A DNA stretch of 64,000 nucleotides from Chalara sp. BL73 (lineage: Eukaryota; Ascomycota; Leotiomycetes; Helotiales), in contig CAKJVC010000090.1 of NCBI GenBank assembly GCA_918026815.1, forward strand, positions 1 through 64,000, written 5' to 3'. Positions within the stretch are counted from its first letter, which is position 1; every line of letters begins with the position of its first letter. Position numbers and translations under genes: made by a program. The notes under the pieces are model-generated. The model saw only the letters and a list, made by a program, of their open reading frames with translations. It was not told the DNA's origin and made no database searches. Below, piece by piece: positions 40,001 through 52,439 of the stretch.

Positions 40001-42048
40001 GCAGATTTGGGGGGAGGCGTAGGAGTCGAAGCTACAGGTGGAGTGCCGATTCGCTCCTTAGGAAGTGGAGAGGCGGGAGCCTTCAAATGCTCGGTGTCAA
40101 TGACCTCTCCATCTGGTCGCTTGATCAAGATAGCAGCACTTTTGCGAGGCGGCTTGCTGAAGGGCGCTGCTGCGGGAGAGGGCTTTGATGGGGTATGGTG
40201 ATGTTGGGCATTTGCAGGTGTCATGTGAGGAGTGCCAGGCTGGCCCATGCCAGTGCTTGATGCCGGCCGATGCTCTGACATCTGCGATGAGTTCCGAGAC
40301 ATAGGTTGAGCTTGAGGTCCATATTGACCAGAAACGTAAGGCTGGTTGTAGCCAGGTTGAGGAGATTGGGGCGGCCCCATACCGTAACCCATGTTTTGCA
40401 TCTGAGGAAACATCATAGGGGCGGCTCCGTTCATTGAATATCCTCTAGGATCATTGTAAGCCTGTGGTGGGTAGCCATATGGTGGCTGCTGTCGCAATGT
40501 CAGAAATTGTTCAAATCCTCCACCAGCCGGTGAAATATCTAAACGCGCAACATCTGCAACGTCCATGAAATGACGACCAAATGTAGTAACAGGGGCAGAA
40601 GGGGTAGAGGAGGGAATGGGGGTGGGAAGGGGGGGCAAGTCAGTTTGGTCGGGCGAAGTGGCCTGGGTCTCTGGCGAGCCCGATGACAATGATTGCACGC
40701 TCTGCTGTGATTCCAGATCAGAACCATTTGCCAAAGGTGCCGCGAGAGTCGGGTCCTTCTTCACCATACTTTGACCATAACTATCATGTTCAGTGAGCAA
40801 TGGCTCATTAAACGAACTTTGGTTAGAGAGTTTGTTTGACAACTCTGATGACCGTTGGTTCTTGGAGGAGCGCTTCTCCGTCCAGTTTTCTGCTTTGCCA
40901 CCTTCGTTTGTATTCGAAAAATCTGAAGCACGCTGCAAGCTTGAAGAATATGGTATAGTTACTTGTGGGCCCTGCATCGCATGAGGGTAGTAGCCGTATT
41001 GCTGATTTTGCATTGGCATGGCTTGGTTCATGTTAGGGGTGTTGGGGACGGCGCCTTGCATGTGTGGACTGCGGTTAGCCAGGTTGGGAGAGCCTTGGAA
41101 TGACGGGTTTCCGATCGGTCGTCCAGGTTGAAAGGCAGGAGCCATGCTTCCACGACCAGCATTCTGTGGGGTTCGGAAAGGGGGTGCTGTCGGAGCAAAG
41201 CCATTTTGTGGAGCATACGAGTTCTGTCCATTGTAAGCACCACGACCGCGGCCACCTTGTGGAGGGTGTCCACCACGTCCTGCGGACTGATCGTTCTGAG
41301 CAGAATGACTAGATTCCCGGCGGAGGTGTCCAGCTTGAGTGCTGGGGGTGTTGGGGCCTTGTGGGATCGAGGGCTGACGATTTGGGGAGCGCTGCCAAGC
41401 ATCAAATTAGTAATTGTAACAAGGTAGAATAAAATTGTAAGAGCTTACTTCACCACCGTCGAGACTGCCAAAAGCTAGCGCAGGACCAGAGTTGGGGGCT
41501 AGAGTTGAAGATCGTACACCACCGCTCTGGTATTGAGGGATGGGAGATGGTGATTTTGGTGGAGATGAGACTCTGCCTGGAATCGGGACCGGTGCCGAAG
41601 CGTTTGGTTGCGAGATTTGTGGAGAGCTGTGCGAAGCTCTGGGAGAATCCGCCATCGAACCAAATTGTATGCTTGTATTCTTTCCACCAACTGGGCCACC
41701 ACTTGGATTGAAGCTGCTAGGACCGCTCGCGCTGATGGTAACGGAGCTTTTGCGGCTGTGATCCGCACCGTTGGCGGCGCTGCTGTGAGCAATCGCTGGC
41801 GCAGAAACGACCGGTACGGCAGGAGAAATCGAGGTTCTGCCATTTACTGGCGAGACCGAGTTAGACTTCCCATGCTGTACCGGCGCAGAACCTCCGACAG
41901 CCACGGCGGGTGAGGGAGTCGAGGAGCTCGTCGCGATGGGTGGCGACGAGACTGCCTTCTTCGCTGAGGCAGCGTAGGACAGAGTCTGCTGCGACGTTGA
42001 GTTTGAGGCCTGCGTGGGATTCTGTTGTGAAGACACCTGAGTCGTCAT
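37049..42048 (-). CDS. Translation initiation factor eIF4G
   Basis: eIF4G is the scaffold that joins cap-binding eIF4E, helicase eIF4A and poly(A)-binding protein to recruit ribosomes. Exons: 42048-41449, 41391-37681, 37630-37230 and 37175-37049 (4839 nt, 1612 aa, in frame). The first 650 residues or so are disordered and rich in Ser, Pro, Gln, Asn and Gly. A highly charged Ala/Glu/Lys helix region (about 39470-39960) follows. The eIF4E-binding motif YDKEFLL (Y-x4-L-hydrophobic) lies near residue 960 and the MIF4G domain spans about residues 1170-1410. The tail is RGG-rich with Ser-rich segments. The Ala/Glu/Lys stretch creates long open frames in other frames of both strands (for example 39544-40188 plus); these are shadows. 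The start MTTQVSSQQ is the only ATG in frame before exon 1. Confidence 0.93.
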
Positions 42049-42546
42049 AGAGCGTATTTTCGGGCAGAGGTAAATGGGAGTATCGTGGTGAGAGGATTCG
42101 TTTTGAATGACGTATCGCAGTAGGCGTGAGATGATTCACACAAGGTCGATCTGATGTCAAATCGGATCTATTCTATTAATGCAATAAGAAGAAACCGACG
42201 ATAGGGTTGAGTGGAGATGTTGCGACTGAGTTAGTCGAAGTGAATCGCTCCCTCGTGCACAAGATTAGGCGTTGAAGGAGTGTGATTGTCGCAGCGACGG
42301 GACGAGGCAGTCGGTGCGAAGGATTATTTACGATTACTGTATGGCAGTATCGAAAGAAACAAGAGGTCTCGCTGTGTGTTCCTCTACAGAATAGAAGAAA
42401 CAAGGAGATTCAATCTTGGGGTGGGGGAGGGGTGAGATTTGTAGTGGTTTGTTTCTGATGAACAGAGGATGAAGGAGATTAAAAAAAATCTGCGGGCGAT
42501 GAGAGGAAGAGCGACAGTAGGGGAAAAAAAATTGGGCTAAGCGAAA

Positions 42547-42572
42547 GGGAAGGGGAAGGGGAAGGGGAAGGG
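42547..42572 (+). repeat. GGGGAA repeat, potential G-quadruplex
   Basis: Five runs of three or four G separated by AA lie about 500 bases upstream of the eIF4G start. A further G-rich block (about 42600-42685, with GGTGGTGGGTGGTGGGG-type sequence) follows. On the transcribed sense of eIF4G the same DNA is C/T-rich. Confidence 0.7.
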
Positions 42573-43280
42573 CAACTCAGCAGCAGCGTAGCACAGGCGT
42601 ATAGGGTTGGGTATGGTTGGTTAGGGGGCGTGGGTATAGGGTGTGGGCGTAGGGTGGTAGGTGGTGGGTGGTGGGGTGTCGGCCTAGACAAGGCAACCGA
42701 CCGGACTTTAATAAAAAAAGGGAGTAAGGATATTGAAAAGTAAAAAAGTGAAGAAAAGTCGCCCCATCCCGGACATTTATTATGTATTTTCATTATTTCA
42801 TTGATATCAATTACATACTACTGACTGCCGTTGTTTTTTAACCAAAAGTTCAGTTCATTTCACTCCCGTTCACTTACTTTTAGCTTTGGAATGAATCACC
42901 AAACTAATTGAACCAGATCCCTACACTACAGTCTACTCTTACTTCTCCCGTCATGGTTAGCTACACTTCCTTCATTGCCATTTCTCTCTCTATCTCTCTC
43001 TATCTCTCTCTCATATATATGCTCTGCAAGTCATTCCGCATAGGGCCAACTTCTCCCAGAGCCTCCTTTCAAGCCAATTATCCATCATCCAAGTATGGCC
43101 GTGTCAAAAAATAGACCAGCTTGCCTCCACCCCATGTCCCCTCCCTAAGCTGTGTTACAGTGGCTGACCACCTCGCTCAGAAACAATTCCCCCCAATCAG
43201 GATCGCCTGAATATCAAATGGGTGTACTGTAGGTAAGTTCAGTACTATCAATGCCTGAATGCTTATTCTTATTTTCTTAT

Positions 43281-43310
43281 TCTGATTCTGATTCTGATTC
43301 TGATTCTGAT
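43281..43310 (+). repeat. Five copies of TCTGAT
   Basis: A perfect hexamer microsatellite. A CTCTCTAT-type repeat lies nearby at about 42984-43012. Confidence 0.85.
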
Positions 43311-46300
43311 TCCCCAGTCCCAGCGACGTGTTCTCAAATAGACTCGTCGCACACACACACATAAACGCACACGCAATACATGCACGCACGTCCTGGCCTC
43401 ACCTTTTTTTTTCTTTTTTGAATCCGTGTTTAGGGATTAAAAATAAAATTGCCTCTCAAAAGAAAAAGAGGCCCAGGATGCCTTTTTCAAACGCGCTATC
43501 ATCCGTTGGTGTGGGCCGGGCTGCTTCCGCTGGCCCTTGTAGCCTGGCCCTAAATCCGAAATATCCACTGATGCACATGTCAGCCTAGAAAACTCTCTTG
43601 AGATAAAACATTCAAGAGGTTTCCGCTACGCTGTCATGTATGTATGACTCTGCCATCTTCTGCAGTACAGCTCCAAGACTCACACATGTGCTTACCCAAG
43701 CCGGGACCATACTCGTGTCTGGTCAGAAACGACCGCACCGCGAGTCAAATGAGCCCACCGATGATAAATTACGAAGTATCTGAAGAAAGCTGAACCTCCA
43801 ATCGTGCCTCCGACTAGCGCAGCATCCACCATAGGCTTAGGCAGAGAAAAGAAGAAGAATTTACCCCTTGCAAATGCTTCTTGTTGGATTCTGTGCTGGG
43901 CCAACGGCCTTAGCCATGGTCATGGAAATATACCTTCAGCTCAGCTAACTCAGTTAGTGCTCACAAAGTCCCCAGGCACGAAATCTTTCCGAGAGACCAG
44001 CAAGTCATATGATACCTCGATCTTGTCATTCCTTACGCCAATAACGACTCAAAGTCTCCAAAAAGCTGACTCACAAAGTGGCACGGTTCTTAACCCAAAA
44101 TATGCACGCTGATAGCAAATCGATATGCAGTGTGACGCTAGCTATCGGAATCCTCTGCAGCCATCATCAGCCAAAGAAATCTTGCATCTTCTTTTGCTTT
44201 TCAATTCATACATGACTCATCACTAGGCAAGCACCATGTTTGTTCGTTTCAATTGTTGCATTCGTCGTCAACTTATTTCTGCTACCAGCGATGGCGATGT
44301 GAGTTGTAATATCTGTTGGGATCGAGTGCTAAAAGGGGTAGAGCAGGGATGTGGAGATTGGCCTTCCAGAAGGAAAATGGAAGCCCAGGACACAGCGGAT
44401 GACTTGCATGTGGATCGCCACTGCATCTATGTAACATCTCTCTCAAAGCAATTTTCTTACTTCAGTGGAGCATAGGATTATCTACAAGCAGAAGTACTTT
44501 GGTTTTGATTGTTTATTTCCCTTGTTTGCTCATTGGCATTGTCTCATAGCCCGCCGTATTTGGTCTGGATCCGGGCTTGGGCAACCCTTCCAAAGAGTTA
44601 TGTCTCCTAAGCACATTTTAGGGAGTAGCTTTCATACTCCTGTCAAATATGATATGAGTATTTAAGGTTTCTATGGGCTTATCTATAAAGTAGTAGATTG
44701 GATTACTTCTGAGAAGAATTCTTCCCGTCACTTCAAGAAAGCTTAAACATCGTTCGTACTCGAAAATTTATTGAGATATCAAACGTTGTCAATGTAATGC
44801 ACTTGCGCTTCATCCTCGGTCCTAATATATATACCTCAAGCCCTCTTCAAGCCGGCTTTGAGAAACCTTGCTCTCAACGATGAGTGAATCTTTCAAACTC
44901 TTGAGATGCGCACTAAGTCAGGTAGCCAAGCAGGTTCAGGCAGAAACACTTTCAGTCTTTTGAAGTACTAAGATCTCAGTAATTTTTTCCCTCATGTTCG
45001 AGAACTTCAGCAACACAAAGTAAAGTTTAAGCCCATGTGTTCCTGGCTCTAGACCACACCTCAAGTCTCCTTGCGCCTAGATGGACAAAGAAGCAGCCAA
45101 GATCTGACGCTCTTGAAAGTTCTTCGCCATCGAGTGATAATCTGGTCTTGCCCTTGGGTTCTCTTTGTCACCGAGGTATTTCCTCCAGCCCCATAGCTTC
45201 CAGAAACTCTCACTACCTTGCTTTGAGTGAAACTCCACATAGCTTCGAAATTGACTTCCTCCTCCCAATAAATTTGTATTGCCACTTATGAAAATAAGCA
45301 GCTACATCAGCGTTTCTAATATTGACCTTATTTCATTAGCATGCCCCGTGATAATCTCATAATTCCATAGCTGCCAACATCTTGTCTGCCAATAGCGTCT
45401 CAACCACTCTAATCGTTATCTTTCCTACCTAAATTATACTGTCCGGCCATGCATCTTGTGTGCAGAAGCACTATTGCAAAGGAATTCCACCCCATTTCAA
45501 GCCGAGTCGTTTCCAGCGCATGACAGCCAAGACGCACTTGCGTATCGGCAAGTGCTTCATCACATTAGCCTTCATTAATTTCTCAAGATTTGCGGGTTTG
45601 GATGTTCAGAGTATGGAGGCTGTGGAGTGCAGAAATATAAAGTTTTGACCGCCCCCCGCAGATAAACGATGCAAGCTCTTCATGATACTCAATGCAGTAT
45701 GCAAGTTTGGCTTTGACCTACATACTTCAGTGAAGATGCCTGTCTCAATTCTATCGACTCTTGCATTTCATACCGGTGTAGTGGCAGTCTTCCCACTCTG
45801 AGCAGATAACTTGGGACTATATCAACATTGATAACAAACTAGCCCTCTAATAAGGTGTACAAGAACCTTACTCTTACTGCTACCAATAATGTCCGAAATG
45901 ACTTCATTCCTGGCTCTTTAAGCAGCCTCCGTGCCAGTTATCCTCTCGGAGCTCTATTATCCTGCAGAACCACCAGCCGCCACTGATTGTTATCTTGCAA
46001 GGCATCTACAATCTCCACGCCCTGCCTCTTGGAATATTGGTAACCAATAAACCGCGGATAAACGTTCCGTCAGACACGTTTTGTTAGTATCTGCTAGCCT
46101 AGGAACTGTTCTGGGACAAATCATTATCAAGAATGTCCCAGACAACGCTAGACACACCATTCGATAACATATGTCGGCTGATCAGCGTGCGTCAGTGTCC
46201 TGAGGAGCTGAGATGGATGTTGGACTTAAGTTGGGCTTGCATAACCTTGGTAGGTACAGGATTCCGGTGTAGTATATCAAGTCGGCGTAGAATCGTACTA

Positions 46301-46779
46301 CTACTTGTTTTAATGGCGCTTTTTCTGCTAATAATTATTGTCGCTTCACAACCATGGGTCGAAATGCGTCTGAATGGTATTAGAAATATCATCGACTCCT
46401 GTTGAGTTTCTCTTTGCCTGTCTCTATAACTGCACTAACATAACATCCCCAGGTCCAGTAATATTTGCGTGCGTCCACAGTACCACCATTAAGATGCTGT
46501 AGAACAAGCTCCAGAACTGTCAAGGACCATGCAGCGCGGAACTAAAGGACGTGTGTATTGTCTATGTTATGCGATCGGCACAACGGGAAGCTGAGATCCT
46601 GCGCCAAAGAGATCCTCTATGTGGTGACGCGCATCACGAAAGTTCGGAGTTGAGGGAGGAGAAATGATTTATGGGCGTACTGAGTGGAATCATTTCGATA
46701 ACAAAGATTAAAATTTCCTTTGCTCAGAGAGGATAATCCGGATTGAGATAGCCTAGAATTTAAGTTAAAGGGTTACCAT

Positions 46780-47196
46780 TTGGAGCCGAACGGACTGATA
46801 AGATCTTTGCCTCTCTCCAGCTCATTATTACTTCACAATATAGTCTCAATTTTGGTAGCACGGAATCTGTTCCTAGATCTCACAGAATATTCTACGCACC
46901 CCAGATTAGTTGCCTTGTACATAACAACGGGACGTTCTATGATTTCTTCCTTCGAAAAAGTAAGACAAAGATATACATCACAAGCGGATTGGCTGAATAG
47001 CGAAGCTAAAGAACAACTCCGTTTTCACTGCGGCTTCAGGCTTGTCAAGCTCGGAGAAAGGTTGCAGAGGATCAAACAGCACAAGATTTCTGAGCAGGTA
47101 TTTAATTCGCAATTCAGACTTGCGGCAGACAAAGCAAAGGGCCAAAGTCACGACAATACAGTTGCTATCTCTAACACTACACCCACAAACTTCTAG
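46780..47196 (+). other. Open frame of unknown nature, possibly part of a decayed gene
   Basis: 138 codons starting at TTG, with balanced composition and amphipathic segments (LLHNIVSILVARNLFLDL, then FRLVKLGERLQRIKQH). It faintly recalls the C-terminal part of some Zn2Cys6 regulators, but I cannot name a family. No zinc cluster or upstream exon was found in the preceding 2 kb. It could be chance. Confidence 0.2.
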
Positions 47197-47744
47197 CAAA
47201 CTAAAACCTATGAAGACTTGATGGTCTCGAAGCTGCTCTTCGAACATGTTAGAACTATAATATTTTAATACTAGAAGAAAGTCTTGGTAAACTATGAACC
47301 TATCGAGAGTTACACTGGACATTGCCAATGACCACCGCTTTCTCGACCTACCGCGAGTTAAGTTTGTTCGTTATCGAGCCGAGTAGAAGTAAAGGGGGTA
47401 GTTCACGTGATCAAACATACCTTTTGAAACAGACAGAAAAATCGAATCTTGATTTTAATAATATATCATCCAACTAGAGTAGATGGCAATACTAGAACAC
47501 TTCCAGCCATGGAATAGAACATAAACACCTTCCATGAAGATTGCCACCACTCAATAACACGTGATATGTCATCCTCATGGAAGGGCGTGGTAATATAACT
47601 ATGAGTCCGCAACCCAAAAATTATAAAGAGGCAGGCAATAGTGCCTCATTGTCTCAGTCACTCAATATTTTAATCCATACCTTCGCCAGAAAAGTCCTTC
47701 TGATTTACTGTCACTTTCTAAAGACATCCCATTCCGCCACCAAT

Positions 47745-49090
47745 ATGGTAAGTTGTTGCGTATCTTCAGGCATATTCCAAGTACTGCAATCTTCCCCTGG
47801 AGACCTCTATATATCGCTTTCTAACATACACCAGGAGACTTCAGGCAAGACGGAGCATATCTACCAACACCAAGGGCATCTCCGCACCCACACCACCAAA
47901 ATATCCTCGATCCAGCCGATAGAGGCGCTCCCGGATGGGGAGAGGGCGTTGTACAAAAACGATCTCTCACCAGTATCGTCTCCGCAAATCTATGCCATAG
48001 TGACCGAATCATCGATATTCTACCCGCAAGGCGGAGGACAGCCTACTGAGTTCGTCTTCTCTTCCTTTCAAATTCCTCACACCGATGTAGCACGAGAAAC
48101 TAGCTCTCCAAAAGCAAATTTCTATAGTTTTGACATTTGATAGATAAGGAATATACAAAGCACTGACAGATACGCAGCGTCGGAACCTTCAAATCCGCAT
48201 CCGGAGACACCACGTTCAACGTCCTCATAGCCCGCAACGCACCAGACCGGAAGCGCATCCTCCATTTCGGGCATTATGCCTCCGAGGAAGAGAAGAAGTT
48301 CGAAGCAGGCAACACGGCGCATCAGGAGATCGATTCCAGGAAGCGCCTCCTCTACTCGAGGATCCACACCGCGGGCCATATTCTCGGCCTCGCGGTCGGG
48401 CGGCTCCCCGATCTGATCCCGGATATCGTGGATACCAAAGCACAGCACTACCCCGAATCTGCTTGGGTGGAGTTCAAAGGCCTGATTGATGGGAAGCATC
48501 AAGCTGCGATCCAAGAGCAGGTCGATAAGCTAGTTGCTGAGAAGCGGCGGGTGTTGTTGCATTGGTGGCATATGGACGAGTTGCATGAGAAGTGCGCAGC
48601 TGTCCTGGATGGTATGTTTCATGGATTCCTTCAATGTATTATGCCCTCAAGATATATTTCAACAAACTTCCATCTACTGGGAGTGTATTTGGGATCTATC
48701 GATGAGGCGCAGGCTGACTGGGTGCTTATTTCTAGGGTTTTCTGTGCCAGAAGGTGAGAAAGCAAGAGCGGTTGAGATCGAAGGTGTGGGCGCTTATCCA
48801 TGTGGCGGGACACAGTTCGTCTTATTTCCTTATATAAAAATTGAACTTCCCCCTCGGACTGGAAGATTGAGAGCTGTCTGAGGAGTCGAGACACTTTGTT
48901 TATCCTGTGTTTTCCCGCTCTTACACCGGGCGCCTGTCCTCCAGCTCCTAAGTGAGCAAACAGCAAAACTGGTTCTAATTCTGTGGATAGTGTTCATGAA
49001 AGCAGCGAAGTAGGGAAGATTGTTGTAGGAAGGATAAAGAGAAAGAAGGGAATGACTACGATCTCGTACAGCGTGGTGCCCAATGAGTGA
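47745..49090 (+). CDS. AlaX-type trans-editing protein (alanyl-tRNA synthetase editing-domain homolog)
   Basis: Free-standing AlaX proteins hydrolyse tRNA(Ala) wrongly charged with serine or glycine. Exons: 47745-47747 (the ATG alone), 47835-48049, 48178-48611, 48736-48814 and 48991-49090 (831 nt, 276 aa, in frame). Landmarks are the YPQGGGQPTD loop, the first zinc pair HxxxH (HTAGH, about residue 136) and the second pair CxxxH (CGGTH). An FSVPEGEKARAVEIEG block lies before CGGTH and a beta-rich end follows (GRIKRKKGMTTISY). Two introns use the less common donor GTTCGT. The zinc-ligand His codon CA-T is split by the last intron; an unspliced reading gives CGGTQ and a false stop at 48879-48881. 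The start depends on an intron directly after ATG, supported by GTAAGT, CTAAC and CCAG. Open frames that begin upstream are not used. Confidence 0.88.
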
Positions 49091-50615
49091 TCTTTTGTTG
49101 ATAGTTTGGGATTGACAGATGGGACTTATAGAAGAGTGCTAGAACATAGAATCATATATAGATTGTGAATATCTGAGCGATAAAATGTCTATTTCCATCA
49201 ACGAAAACGGTGACGCCTGGGAAGCATGTACAAAATGTGGGAATTTGTGCTGTAATAAAGGTTCCTTCTCGTCCCAGTCAAAAACTCCACGCCTTCCCTT
49301 ACATAACCACTCCCAGCTCTCGTTCTCGCGCCGGAGAATCAACCCATAAATCAGATATCAGATATTTCCTAACGTAATACCCTCACCTGTTTTTCATTCG
49401 GGGTAATCAAGCAGCATGACTGTGTGCGGTGCTTTAGCATAGACTTCCAGCCGATATATGCGTCCATCCCCAAAAATCAGAAAAGGAAGACATGTTAGAA
49501 AGCAACGAAAGTGGAAGAGCAGAGAGCACGTCGACAGAAGTACATGGTGGTCCCCTTTCACACTCTTACTCAAGGAGTGAACCTTTCGTTTCTTTCCTTG
49601 TCGGCCAGATTCAGGCTGCACTCTGCTGCTAGCTCTAAGAGACTTCCTCATCCTCGACACATATACCACAAAGGGTTTACCCAACCATTTCGGCAAAGCC
49701 ACATCATCCTTTCACTGCCGCGGGCCTAGAGAAATCGTGGTTCCCCTAAGGGCCTCGTCACCCGAGCCCGAAGCCTCCCTGCTACACGTTGTTGTTTCTG
49801 CCGTGGTATACCTTCCTTCCCTACGCATATGTCCCATGAGCCCTCATGCACGCGAAGAGCACGCAAGCCGCCAGGACCAGCACGCGCGAAGCCACTGGGC
49901 TGCGTGCACCCGAAAACGCAGATATTCCTCGCCCAGAAACGGCGTGCAAACTGCAAAACGAGGCTCCTAAATCCGGGACACGACCCTTTTCTCTACGGGG
50001 TGACGTAAGAGCATGCATCGCCCCCTTCCTCCCGAAAACCACGCATGTCCCAACATGAAAGGGGGGGGTTGTACATGAGCGGCACATGGAACGGAGGGCA
50101 GAAAAGCTGCGAGATCGAGATTTGCCAACGAGATATGGGAGCAACACGAGAGCTCGGAAGTGTAAAAATCCCACGAGAGGTTGGGGCTGCGGTCTGTAGG
50201 CGCGTCCGGCGGGAGCCACGGAGGACTCGGCTGACAAAAGAAGCACTTGGCTGACTTGACCGCAAGCCGCATTCGTCGCATGTGCATGACAGCAAAGTAT
50301 GGCACAGCCAGGAGGTAGGAATTAGGTGCTGACGTGAATTCGGCTAAATTTGGTATAGGATATGCCTTGGTCGGTTTAGCTGCGGGAGCCAGGGTCAAAG
50401 CCGAATGAGACCATGGTCGAGGTTTTACGGTGAGGCTATCGGAAAAGCCAACATTCTATACCGGTAGGGAGGGTGAGAGTATAGGGGCTCAGTCGACTTG
50501 GCATATGATTCTCAAGCTGCCAGAATACGGGATACAATGACAGGGTTTTGGAAAGAGAAAGAGGGAGGATAGGTAGGTTTATTACAATTTATTCAATTTC
50601 GCCAAGTAGTTTCTG
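49091..50615. other. Convergent intergenic interval, no gene recognised
   Basis: 1.5 kb between two convergent genes. The right half is GC-richer and has open frames on both strands (49821-50246, 49967-50398), but these overlap each other and carry no family signal. It should contain both 3' UTRs. Confidence 0.5.
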
Positions 50616-52439
50616 TCAATCCGATGGTATCAAAAGCTCCCTCTGGAGCCATTCCCCGGTGGCAAAAGCAGATGGCTCAAGACATGTTACCCTTGTTGTC
50701 CTACTGCCGGCCACAACCTGCCATTCCATCCCCTTCAACACCCTCTCGGGCGGCACGAACTCTTCTTCATCACCTAAGCCCGTCTCCTCTAGCTCGCCGA
50801 ACCATTCCATGGCCCTCGCACATACAAGGCCGTTCCAAGCACCTTCTTTCCTGGGGTTCGCAAGCAGAAGTTGCTGTGCCTCTCTCCTGAGTTTACGATC
50901 CCGGAAATGGCAGCCAACAGTGTCAAGAGGTGCTATGACATTACTGTCAAGTGAAATGCTAATTTGGTTGTGGTAGGTAGGGTAGTGTAGAAGGAGGATT
51001 CGAGAGATATCTAACATCTCGCGAAGCTCGTTCGTAAATCTCCCGTAGTATATGGTTTCGTCACCTGAGTATGTAGATTGTCTCAGATAGCCGTTCAAGA
51101 ATTGCAATCGTAGGCTTGCAGCACCGAGGTAGAGAGCTCCAGATTGTGACTGCTGTGCTTCTTCCCAGAGAAGCGCAAAGGCTCTCTCCCAGTGTTCGAA
51201 GCGTGACACGATGAGGAAGTGCTTCGAGCACATATCCATATATCTGGCTACGGTATCGTCATCATAGGATATTGCATCCGCTGGTGTAAGGCCAGTATGG
51301 ATTGGGGTTGCTTCTATGTTATTCTCATCGAAGTTATTGGACCAAAATGTTTGTCGCCAGAACATTGCCATGCGCTTGAGCACGTCAAGGTATTGTCGCG
51401 CTTCGTGGAGCGATGAGAAAGATGGTGGTATGTTGTGGGTCACTGCTCCTTCGTAGGCGATTTTGCTGTGCAATGGCGAAGCTGTTGTATGATTACTATG
51501 AGTGGTGGCTTCGAGCTCCAGTCGTCCAATTATTTGCAGAATTTCGTCTTCAACAACAAAACGATTAGGAGACCTGAGTGGGTACTCGCGTGAAATTTGT
51601 GTATGGCTAGCAAACCAGTCATCAATCAGTTTCATCCCAGAGCTGATCTGACCGTACGCCGCATCGTCATTGTGATTGATCAGTTCGAAGCATGCAAAAA
51701 GTAGGCACGCGATTAAATTCGTTCTCAGGGAATGTGTTCCTCTGTGTGTTGCGTCCCAGATTTCTTTAATTGCTTTGCTGTATTCGTGATAAGCAAATTC
51801 TTGTCGAAGAAGCTGGCCCTCGGTGTTACAGAATTCGCGGCTTTGAGAGCTGAGCGCTCCTATCGCAATTGCAGCATGCCTTACGGCATTCTCGGCTTCG
51901 CAAGTTTGCAACACAAGACCTCCCCAAAAATTGCCATCGAAGAATCCCGAAAGCTGAGGCACGGTGACGTCCTGAAAGAACTTGAAGCAACGAAATTCTT
52001 CTTCGGTCCGGAAAAGATGTTGGTTATATGGTAGGCTAAGTAGAGGGATCACTGCCGGGGAATGACCCCTAGATATCGGCGTATCACTTCTAGATATTGG
52101 GGCAAGCTTCTTCGGCGCTGGACGACCTTTTGGCTTGGAAGGCTTTGGAGTGACTTCGTATCCTGCACACATCCAACCAGCCTTTTCGCATCTTGCGCAT
52201 CCAGGTTTTCTTTCATCACACTTGACTAGAAGGTCCCAAAGTTAGAAATTTCCCAGCAAGGAAGCTTCTAGGGAAGGTCTCTCACTATGTTTCGCCCTAA
52301 GAAGAAGTCAGGACGGGAACCTCGAGCAGCACGTAGATGAAGGGGCACTTACTTGCATGTTTTGCACCCGTTCTTGGAATGACTAGATTTCACTCTTCGT
52401 CTTTTCGTATCCTTCGGAGGAATATCTAATTGACTCATG
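50616..52439 (-). CDS. Zn2Cys6 transcription factor, one-base frame break near the start
   Basis: This is a fungal binuclear-zinc-cluster regulator; its targets cannot be told from sequence. The cluster reads GCKTCKAKHIKCDERKPGCARCEKAGWMC, given in two pieces by exons: GCKTCK- and -CDERKPGC. Spacing is C-x2-C-x6-C-x6-C-x2-C-x6-C. A long regulatory domain of the fungal-specific type follows (PQLSGFFDGNFWG, AIAIGALSS, NLIACLLFACFE). Exons: 52439-52353, 52296-52286 (11 nt) and 52225-50616. These sum to 1708 nt, one base too many. The start frame (MSQLDIPPK, then KRRRVKSS) and the zinc-cluster frame differ by one base near 52380, where a T pair spans the line break. Either a base is extra or the true start is elsewhere; the zinc-cluster frame has an upstream TGA. 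The C-terminal 518 residues are intact. Confidence 0.82.

Larger units (their letters stand above)
42049..47744. other. 5.7-kb gene-poor interval
   Basis: It lies between divergent eIF4G (minus) and AlaX (plus) and so contains both promoters. The eIF4G side is strongly G-rich on the plus strand; the middle and right are AT-rich. Small open frames occur, and one (46780-47196) looks faintly protein-like. No RNA gene or intact mobile element is recognised. Confidence 0.5.

Noticed and set aside
39544..40188. 214-codon open frame on the plus strand
   Set aside because: It is antisense to the Ala/Glu/Lys-rich helix region of eIF4G; the reverse complement of such codons rarely contains stops. No family resemblance.
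42048..42160. Upstream open frame overlapping the eIF4G start
   Set aside because: It begins with TTG, not ATG, so it is not a credible regulatory uORF without ribosome data.
49821..50398. Overlapping open frames on the minus strand
   Set aside because: Two different frames are open over the same bases with no family signal, which fits GC-richer non-coding DNA.
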